Made by a program: the position numbers and the translations under genes. From an uncultured Myxococcales bacterium (GTDB lineage: Bacteria > Myxococcota_A > Bradymonadia > Bradymonadales > Bradymonadaceae): a DNA stretch of 5,052 nucleotides. The DNA is taken from the NCBI GenBank assembly GCA_913058025.1, contig CAJXPN010000421.1:1-5052 (forward strand), read 5' to 3'. Below are positions 1-5,052 of this stretch, in pieces. The first letter of the stretch is position 1; every line of letters begins with the position of its first letter. Under the pieces are notes generated by a model. That model was given only the letters and a program-made list of their open reading frames with translations. It was not told the DNA's origin and made no database searches.

Positions 1-27
1 GCAGCGTCAGATGTGTATAAGAGACAG
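1..27 (+). other. Nextera/Tn5 sequencing adapter remnant (non-genomic)
   Basis: Bases 9-27 are identical to the 19-bp Tn5 mosaic end used in Illumina Nextera libraries (AGATGTGTATAAGAGACAG). Bases 1-8 (GCAGCGTC) are the last eight bases of the read-1 adapter tail that precedes it. Genomic sequence therefore starts at base 28. The match is to the engineered mosaic end in its exact library orientation, at the extreme end of the window and with no transposase gene beside it, so it is an untrimmed adapter and not a natural Tn5 insertion. Read on the minus strand it adds six spurious residues (LSLIHI) and a false stop to the adjoining gene. On the plus strand it gives a spurious start reading MYKRQ. 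Confidence 0.97.
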
Positions 28-1041
28 CCCGTAGCCCACGTACAGCACGGCCGTGGTCGCCACGGCGCTGATGCCCATCATCAACGGTCGCAGCCAACCC
101 CACGCCGAGATCCAGCTCCGCACCGACGACTGGTGGGCGTCCGTGAGCGCCTTGAACTCACCGCGGCGGCGCGGCTCGGTCTGGTAGAGCTGGTTCTCTC
201 GCATGCCCGCGATGTTCTCGGCGAGCCAGGCGTTCATGCGCGAGCTGACTGCGTGCGTGGTCCTCATGGCCGGGCGCGCGTACATGCGGTAGAGCGCGCC
301 GGCGCCCACGAGCAGCGGGAACGCCGCCAACAGGATCAGCGTCAGCGGCACGTCCAGCGTGAGCATCACCGCGATCAGCACCGCCAGGAAGAGCACGTCC
401 CGCAAACCCTGGGCCAGCGCGTCCGAGAAGAACTCCGAGAGCGTCTTCGTGTCGAACGTCGTCCGGTTCACCAGGCGCCCCACCGGGTTCGTGTGGAAGT
501 AGCCCATGTCCATGTCCATGACGTGCCCGTAGACGTCCATGCGCAGGTCGTGCACGACCCGCTGGCCCAGCATCTGGACGACGTAGGTCGTCCCCGTGGC
601 CATGAACCAGCGCAGCACCCACACCGACAGGATCAACGCGCCGTAGGCGACGATGAGCCCCTCGACACCGGGCGCGTACCCGATGACCCCGTCGAACCAC
701 GCCACGACCGCGTGCAGCCCGCCCGCGAGCCCCGCCTCGCTGCGCTGGGCGCCGCTCGATCGGATGACGTCGATCGCCAGCCCGATCGCGAACGGCGGCA
801 GCGCCATGAGCGCGGCCTCGATCACGCTGAGCGTGATGCTGAACGCCGCCAGGCCCTTGTGGTGGCGCACGTAGCGCACGAGCTTGACGAACAACTTGGC
901 GTCGACCTCGTCGGAGACCACGCGCTCCTGCTCGAGCATCTCGCGCAGGATCGGATCACGCGAGGCCTCGAGCGCGGCGCGCTCGGTCGCGCTCCATGAC
1001 GCGTCGTCCTCGGTCGGTTTACTTCCCTCTCCGTCGCTCAC
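28..1041 (-). CDS. ABC exporter half-transporter, partial (N-terminal TMD only); predicted partner of the adjacent ABC subunit
   Basis: This is the N-terminal 338 residues of a type IV (ABCB-like) exporter subunit of the inner membrane. The start is GTG at 1041, supported by an AGAGAGG Shine-Dalgarno six bases upstream and by a GTGA overlap with the stop of the upstream ABC gene. About 55 hydrophilic, acidic residues come first (an N-terminal cytosolic extension). Hydrophobic segments then lie at about 62-92, 127-155, 208-229, 231-252 and 317-338. The ICL1 coupling region is recognisable at 180-201 (GYFHTNPVGRL, then R193 and D197), and ICL2-like sequence lies at about 270-292. Family members are about 580-650 residues long, so TM6 and the whole nucleotide-binding domain are missing because the contig ends, not because the gene is broken. 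The apparent stop at bases 7-9 lies inside adapter sequence. Because the upstream subunit has a degenerate catalytic residue, I infer that this subunit is the TM288/BmrD-type partner with the canonical Walker B Glu. The substrate cannot be told; drugs or lipids are typical for the family. Confidence 0.93.
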
Positions 1042-2894
1042 GCCACACCTCTCTGGCCCGATCGGGGGCCCTCGTCGCTCTGCTCCGCGGCGATCCTGGC
1101 GTAGTAGCCGTCCGCCTCGAGGAGCTCGTCATGGGTTCCGCGCTCGATGACCCGGCCAGCTTCGAGCACCACGATCTGGTCGCAGCGCTGCACCGCGCGC
1201 ACGCGGTGCGAGATGATCACGCCCGTGCGGCCCTCGAACACGCGCCGGAGGCCCTCGAGGATCGCCTCCTCGGTGCGCGCGTCGACCGCGCTGAGGCAGT
1301 CGTCCAGGATCAGGACCTTCGGGTCGGTAGCGATCGCCCTGGCAATCGCGAGCCGCTGACGCTGGCCGCCCGACAGGTTCACGCCGCGCTCGCCGAGCAT
1401 CGTCTCGTAACCCATCGTGAGGCCCTCGATCTCGTCGTGGAGCGCCGCGAGCCTGGTGTAGACCGTCGCGTCCTCGTCGCTCGCGGCCATGAGCACGTTG
1501 CGCCTGACCGTGTCGCTGAACAGGAACGTGTCCTGGGGCGCCATCACCACGTCGCGGCGCAGCGTCGCGAGCGTCAGCTCGCGCACGTCCTCTCCGTCGA
1601 GCAGGACCGACCCCTCAGGCGGCTCGTAGAGCCTCACGAGCAGCCGCGCCAGCGTCGACTTGCCCGACCCCACCGGCCCGATCACGCCCAGCGTCTCCCC
1701 GGCCGCGACCTCAAGCGAGACGTCCTGGAGCGCGGGCACCGGACCGGACACCACCGCGTCGTCGGCGCTCGCCTCCTCGTCCTCGATGATCCGGGGCGCG
1801 GCGTACTCGAAGGAGAGCCCGCGGACCGAGAGCGCGCCCGCGCCGGCGGCCTCTCTGGCGTCCGGCGCGTCCTCGATGTCGACCTCGGTGTCCCAGAGCA
1901 CCTCGATCCTCGAGAGCGACGCCCTACCCCGCTGGAACAGCGACACCGCCCAGCCGAAGCCGATCATCGGCCCCGACAGGTAGCCCACCAGGAACAGGAA
2001 CGCGACGAACGTGCCCAGGCCGAGCTCCCCGCGCGCGACCATCAGCCCGCCGAACGTGAACACGAGCACCGTCGACGCGCCCATGAACAGGTCCAGCGTC
2101 GGGTCGAATAGCGCGCGCACCCGCGTCAGCGCCATGTTCTTGCCGTAGTGGCGCAGCGAGAAGCCCTCGAAGCGCTCGCGGTCGAACGCCTCGCGCGCGT
2201 AGCCCTGGATGATGCGCGCGCCGGCGTACGACTCGCGCGCGCGCTCGGTCACGTCCGCGATGTCCTCCTGGACCGCCTCGAACCGGTCGTACTCCATGTG
2301 CGAGAGCACGTTCGTCACGATCGCGATCAGCGGCAGCGGGATCAGCGCGACCAGCGTGAGCTGCCACGACAACCCGAACATCACCAGCAGCGTCAGCGAC
2401 ACGATCATCGCCACGTCCGCGCCCACGAGGATCCCCGGCCCGACCATCATGCGGACCGCCTGGACGTCCGAGGTCGCCAGCGACATCAGGTCACCCGACT
2501 TCGACCGGTCGTAGAACGGCTGCGACAGCTTGAGCAGGTGCCCCGCCAACTTGTTGCGCATCGACTGGCCGATCCTGTGGGACGGCACCGCCGTGTTCAT
2601 CAGCATCGGGTAGCGCGACACGTTCGCCATGACCAGGAGGCCCAGGTAACACGCCAGCGCCGTCACGATCGTGAACGACGACGCGCTCAGCCCCACGAGC
2701 TCGAGCACCCTGGGCGTCGCCGGCTCCTTCCCGCTCAGCGACGCGTCCGTCAGGTCGATCGCGACCGCCATGAACACAGGAGAGAACGCGTCCGCCACGT
2801 TCACCAGAAACAACGCGCCCAATCCCAACGCGTAGGGCCACCGCTCCGGGCGCACGAGCTCCCAGACCTTCCGGACGTCTCGTCCAATCGACAT
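1038..2894 (-). CDS. ABC exporter half-transporter (TMD-NBD), TM287/YheI-like with degenerate catalytic site
   Basis: This is a complete 618-residue half-transporter of the inner membrane, a normal length for ABCB-like exporters. The ATG at 2894 has a GGAGAG Shine-Dalgarno five to six bases upstream. The TMD has hydrophobic segments at about 20-46, 68-92, 151-173, 176-196, 268-288 and 292-315, with an ICL1 coupling motif at 127-150 (FYDRSKSGDL, then D143). The NBD has A-loop Tyr364, Walker A GPVGSGKST at 406-414, Q-loop Gln454, signature LSGGQ at 507-511, Walker B VLILD at 527-531, D-loop SAVD at 535-538 and switch His563. The residue after Walker B is Asp532 where an active site has Glu. This LILDDC pattern is typical of the degenerate subunit of heterodimeric exporters (TM287, BmrC, LmrC). 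Its intact signature would complete the partner's active site. An acidic stretch at about 367-386 lengthens the loop between A-loop and Walker A. The gene is first in an operon with the partial ABC gene. Export is inferred from the family; the substrate is unknown. Confidence 0.96.
   Translation of the reverse strand: MSIGRDVRKVWELVRPERWPYALGLGALFLVNVADAFSPVFMAVAIDLTDASLSGKEPATPRVLELVGLSASSFTIVTALACYLGLLVMANVSRYPMLMNTAVPSHRIGQSMRNKLAGHLLKLSQPFYDRSKSGDLMSLATSDVQAVRMMVGPGILVGADVAMIVSLTLLVMFGLSWQLTLVALIPLPLIAIVTNVLSHMEYDRFEAVQEDIADVTERARESYAGARIIQGYAREAFDRERFEGFSLRHYGKNMALTRVRALFDPTLDLFMGASTVLVFTFGGLMVARGELGLGTFVAFLFLVGYLSGPMIGFGWAVSLFQRGRASLSRIEVLWDTEVDIEDAPDAREAAGAGALSVRGLSFEYAAPRIIEDEEASADDAVVSGPVPALQDVSLEVAAGETLGVIGPVGSGKSTLARLLVRLYEPPEGSVLLDGEDVRELTLATLRRDVVMAPQDTFLFSDTVRRNVLMAASDEDATVYTRLAALHDEIEGLTMGYETMLGERGVNLSGGQRQRLAIARAIATDPKVLILDDCLSAVDARTEEAILEGLRRVFEGRTGVIISHRVRAVQRCDQIVVLEAGRVIERGTHDELLEADGYYARIAAEQSDEGPRSGQRGVA
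1048..1054 (-). promoter_or_regulatory. Ribosome binding site of the partial ABC gene
   Basis: On the minus strand AGAGAGG stands six bases before the GTG at 1041. It lies inside the final codons of the upstream ABC gene, whose TGA (1040-1038) overlaps the GTG as GTGA. The site decides the start and implies translational coupling, so the two subunits would be made in matched amounts, as expected for a heterodimer. Confidence 0.7.
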
Positions 2895-2898
2895 GTCT

Positions 2899-2904
2899 CT
2901 CTCC
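2899..2904 (-). promoter_or_regulatory. Ribosome binding site of the complete ABC gene
   Basis: On the minus strand GGAGAG lies just upstream of the ATG at 2894, with GGAG six bases from the start codon. This supports the chosen start, which also gives a protein beginning at the usual family position, about 20 residues before TM1. Confidence 0.7.
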
Positions 2905-2921
2905 GCCTTTCACGTCGGTCA

Positions 2922-2946
2922 TTCGCGCGCGCCGAGGTCGCGCGAA
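2922..2946 (-). repeat. Perfect 8-bp inverted repeat in the ABC operon leader
   Basis: TTCGCGCG (2922-2929) and CGCGCGAA (2939-2946) are perfect inverted copies separated by nine bases. The dyad lies between the candidate ABC promoter and the Shine-Dalgarno, so it could form a hairpin in the 5' leader or be a repressor site. No U-run follows it, so it is not a classical intrinsic terminator. Alternating CG arms arise easily by chance in DNA of this composition. Confidence 0.35.
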
Positions 2947-2958
2947 GTGAGCCCGCAC

Positions 2959-2986
2959 AACCTACCCACTCCGACCCGTATTCCAA
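2959..2986 (-). promoter_or_regulatory. Weak candidate promoter for the ABC operon
   Basis: On the minus strand TTGGAA (2986-2981) and TAGGTT (2964-2959) are separated by 16 bases. They match the sigma-70 consensus at four and three of six positions. Transcription would begin near 2952, giving a leader of about 57 bases. An alternative -10-like TAAAGT lies at 2996-2991 but has no recognisable -35. The boxes fall in the AT-richer island of the divergent region. The exact promoter is a guess; that one exists somewhere in 2895-3078 follows from the divergent gene arrangement. Confidence 0.2.
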
Positions 2987-3009
2987 CCTTACTTTACGCG
3001 AACTCCAGC

Positions 3010-3039
3010 TTGCCCCATGCGCGCCAGAGCCGGGACAAT
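3010..3039 (+). promoter_or_regulatory. Candidate sigma-70-like promoter for the macroglobulin-like gene
   Basis: TTGCCC (3010-3015) and GACAAT (3034-3039) are separated by 18 bases, and each matches the sigma-70 consensus at four of six positions. Transcription would begin near 3046, leaving a leader of about 33 bases before the ATG at 3079. It lies back to back with the candidate ABC promoter without overlapping it. Confidence 0.33.
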
Positions 3040-3069
3040 CGGTCGAATCCCACGCGACGAACGTCCCAC

Positions 3070-3073
3070 GGAG
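3070..3073 (+). promoter_or_regulatory. Ribosome binding site of the macroglobulin-like gene
   Basis: GGAG lies five bases upstream of the ATG at 3079 and supports that start. Another in-frame ATG at 3148 (Met24) would begin right at the hydrophobic segment and lose the arginine-rich stretch before it. An upstream in-frame TTG at 3010 sits within the candidate -35 box. Confidence 0.6.
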
Positions 3074-3078
3074 CCCCC

Positions 3079-5052
3079 ATGGAAGCGCGATCCCCCGAAC
3101 GACTCGACCCCAGGACCTTCTTCCGCGCCGCGCGCGCGCGGTGGCGAATGCTGCTGGGCGTCGCAGGGGCCATCGGGTTGCTCGCGGTCCTGACGACCGC
3201 GCTGTCGCACTACTCGCCCGACCGAGACCTCAGCGCGGGCGTCCTCTTCCCTCAGCGCGCCAGCGCCTCGCTCCCCACGCTCGTCCACGTCGCCGCGACC
3301 CGCGAGGGCGCAGACTACAAGCGCTTCCCCGTCGAGGGCGCCGTCGCAACGCTATGGCGCACGCCAGAGGGTGTCGACGCCTACGACGCGCGCGCCGTCA
3401 CGCGCGCGCTCGAGCGCGGAGACCTCATCGAGGTCGACGGCGGCAACACCGCCGCCGACGGATCGGTCTCACTCGAGCTCCCGCCCGTGCCTCCCTCGAG
3501 CATGAAGGACGACGCCCCCGAGGGCGCCATCATCATCGAGGAGGGCGGCGCGCTCGGGCTCGTCGTCACGATCGAGCACGGCGGCGAACGCGACGTCAGG
3601 TTCATGACCGTCGACCTCGCCGATGGGCTCACCAGCGCGCTGACCATGGATCGCCCCATCTACCAGCCGGGGCAGCGCGCGCTCGGGCGCGTCCTCGTCG
3701 TCGACTCCGACACCGGCGCGCCCGCGTCCGTCCCCGTCACGATCACCGCCCGCGACCCCTCCTCGAACGTCATCTTCCAGAAGACGCTGGCCAGCTCGGA
3801 CCGGGGCGTCGCCTCGTTCGAGCTCCCGCTCTCGAACCCGTGCCCGCAGGGCCTCTACTCGCTCGCGATCACCTCCGGCGACCGCACCCTCACCTCGCGT
3901 AACTTCGAGGTGATGCCCTACAGGCTCCCCCGCTTCAAGGTCGAGGTCGCCGCGGACGCGGGCACCTTCGGACCGAACGCAGCGCTCACGGGTGCCGTCG
4001 TCGCGCGCTACACCACCGGCGATCCCGTCGCGGACGCGCAGGTCCTGCTCACCGTCTCGTCGAGCTTCGCGAACGGCTCGACGGGCTCGGAGACGCTCCG
4101 CGGCGCCACCGACGCCGAGGGCGCCTACCGCTTCTCCTGGGACGCCTCCGCGGCCGCGCCCGGCTCGATCCTCTCGCTCTCCGCCGAGGTCACCTCGGCG
4201 GCCGGGCGCGCAGAGCGCGGCCAGGGGTCGGCGCCCGTCGCCGGCCTCGACGCCGTCGTCGAGATCGTCCCGCTCGACCGCCCCGACTTCTCCACGGCCT
4301 CGGCCCAGGACGCAGCCCTCCTGGTCCGCGACGCCTCCGGCCGCCCGCTCCCTGACACCCCCGTGACCGTCTGGGCGCCCGGGCACTCGGGCGATGAGAC
4401 GTTCGAAGGACGCACCGACGCGCGCGGGCGCTTCGTCTTCGAGTGGCGCCCCCTAAACAGCTCGAGCAACGTCAGCGTGGAGGTCCGAGACCCCACCGGA
4501 GAGCAGTCCGTCCGGCGCAACCTGCGCGTCTCGGCCAACTACTCGCCCAACATCCTCGTCGACGTCCCGCCGACGTCTCCCGTCGACGTACCCCTCGCGA
4601 TCACCATCGACACCACCTCCCAGGAGCTCGTCCACCTCGTCCTGACCCGCGACGGCCTCGTGCTCGGCACCCAACCCATCACCGTGAGCGGCCGCGTCCC
4701 GCTGAAGCTCGACCTCCCGCCGCGCGCGCGCGGCCTGCTCTCGATCCGCGTGATCAACCGCCAGGGCTACGAGCTCGACCGGCGCCAGGTCTGGATCACA
4801 CAGGGCGAGTCGTCCTCCGTCGCCATCGGGACCTCCAAGGAGGTCTACGCGCCGGGAGAGCTCGCCGAGGTCTCCCTCACGTTCCCGCCGACCGCCGGTG
4901 AGCCTCTCCCCGACGACGAGACCCCCGTGACCTTCGCGCTCGTCGGCGTCGACGAGGCGCTCTACGCGCTGCGCGAGCGCCCCGAGGAGCCGCTCCTCGT
5001 CGCGCTCGGGCTCGCCCCGCGCGCAGTCGAGCGCGCGCTGAACATCTACACC
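3079..5052 (+). CDS. Alpha-2-macroglobulin-like (MG-domain) protein, membrane-anchored or exported, partial at C-terminus
   Basis: The frame is open from the ATG at 3079 to the last base, giving 658 residues without a stop. An arginine-rich N-terminus (1-23) precedes one hydrophobic segment (24-42), which is either a signal anchor or a Sec signal peptide with a possible cleavage after Ser43. There is no lipobox Cys, unlike the lipoprotein YfhM of E. coli. The rest is beta-rich and predicted periplasmic or extracellular. Residues 53-185 are unassigned, possibly MG1-like. Residues 187-279 resemble MG2 (DRPIYQPGQ at 191-199), followed by an MG3-like start (YRLPRFKVEV at 281-290). Two Ig-like segments include about 392-484 (GRPLPDTPVTVW, then TDARGRFVFEW). 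The segment from about 580 resembles the macroglobulin bait-region-type domain (SKEVYAPGE at 586-594, GVDEALYAL at 623-631). Full-length bacterial relatives usually exceed 1,400 residues, so over half is probably missing, including any CxEQ thioester. The only visible Cys is Cys255. Family members are proposed to trap proteases in the cell envelope. Family assignment rests on motif recall, and the function is inferred. Confidence 0.8.
   Translation, partial: MEARSPERLDPRTFFRAARARWRMLLGVAGAIGLLAVLTTALSHYSPDRDLSAGVLFPQRASASLPTLVHVAATREGADYKRFPVEGAVATLWRTPEGVDAYDARAVTRALERGDLIEVDGGNTAADGSVSLELPPVPPSSMKDDAPEGAIIIEEGGALGLVVTIEHGGERDVRFMTVDLADGLTSALTMDRPIYQPGQRALGRVLVVDSDTGAPASVPVTITARDPSSNVIFQKTLASSDRGVASFELPLSNPCPQGLYSLAITSGDRTLTSRNFEVMPYRLPRFKVEVAADAGTFGPNAALTGAVVARYTTGDPVADAQVLLTVSSSFANGSTGSETLRGATDAEGAYRFSWDASAAAPGSILSLSAEVTSAAGRAERGQGSAPVAGLDAVVEIVPLDRPDFSTASAQDAALLVRDASGRPLPDTPVTVWAPGHSGDETFEGRTDARGRFVFEWRPLNSSSNVSVEVRDPTGEQSVRRNLRVSANYSPNILVDVPPTSPVDVPLAITIDTTSQELVHLVLTRDGLVLGTQPITVSGRVPLKLDLPPRARGLLSIRVINRQGYELDRRQVWITQGESSSVAIGTSKEVYAPGELAEVSLTFPPTAGEPLPDDETPVTFALVGVDEALYALRERPEEPLLVALGLAPRAVERALNIYT

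Noticed and set aside
1..27. A natural Tn5/IS50 element end or transposon insertion scar
   Set aside because: The bases match the engineered mosaic end joined to the Nextera primer tail and sit exactly at the window edge, with no transposase gene. This is library adapter.
13..999. Plus-strand open frame of 328 codons beginning MYKRQ
   Set aside because: Its start codon lies within the adapter, and the rest is antisense to the partial ABC gene with an Arg/His-rich product.
996..2111. Plus-strand open frame of 371 codons antisense to the ABC gene
   Set aside because: Arg/His-rich low-complexity product, fully antisense to a gene with complete Walker A, signature and Walker B motifs.
2922..2946. 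Intrinsic terminator for either transcription unit
   Set aside because: The inverted repeat has no following T-run on either strand and lies upstream of the genes, in a divergent region where no terminator is expected.
2895..3078. CRISPR array, tRNA or other structured RNA gene in the intergenic region
   Set aside because: No direct repeats, no tRNA-like T-arm or anticodon-arm pattern and no recognisable riboswitch core were seen. The region is only 184 bases and is accounted for by two leaders.
2148..3902. Long plus-strand open frame of 584 codons spanning antisense to the ABC gene, the intergenic region and the macroglobulin-like gene
   Set aside because: Its product is extremely rich in Arg, His and Ala, with no recognisable domain. 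It crosses a divergent promoter region and overlaps two genes with clear domain motifs. It is a by-product of G/C-rich third positions.
3469..4386. Minus-strand open frame of 305 codons antisense to the macroglobulin-like gene
   Set aside because: Gly/Arg/Glu-rich shadow frame without motifs. The opposite strand encodes recognisable MG-type sequence over the same interval.

Overview
The window looks like the end of a metagenomic or draft-assembly contig from a GC-rich (roughly two thirds GC by eye) Gram-negative bacterium. Strong G/C preference at third codon positions and the pairing of a heterodimeric ABC exporter with a macroglobulin-like protein would suit a myxobacterium-like (Myxococcota) lineage, but the taxonomic guess is weak. 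The first 27 bases are not genomic. They match the end of the Illumina Nextera read-1 adapter, including the complete 19-bp Tn5 mosaic end.

Layout: (1) 1-27, adapter remnant. (2) 28-1041, minus strand, the N-terminal 338 residues of an ABC exporter half-transporter, cut off by the contig end within the transmembrane domain. (3) 1038-2894, minus strand, a complete 618-residue ABC half-transporter (TMD-NBD) overlapping gene 2 by four bases (GTGA). (4) 2895-3078, a 184-bp divergent intergenic region with the only noticeably AT-richer DNA, plausible back-to-back promoters and an 8-bp dyad in the ABC leader. (5) 3079-5052, plus strand, the first 658 residues of a membrane-anchored or exported alpha-2-macroglobulin-like protein that runs off the right edge.

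The two minus-strand genes form a translationally coupled operon and very probably encode one heterodimeric exporter. The complete subunit has Asp in place of the catalytic Glu after Walker B, as in TM287, BmrC and LmrC, so its partner is expected to carry the canonical Glu in the missing NBD. The divergently transcribed macroglobulin-like gene has no demonstrable functional link to the exporter. Its visible part has the MG2-type signature and the start of the bait-region-type domain, while any thioester region would lie beyond the window. I see no convincing undescribed system here: the most consequential observation is the adapter-derived false stop, and the most biologically interesting ones are the predicted asymmetric ATPase site with an acidic NBD insertion and the partial macroglobulin-like protein.
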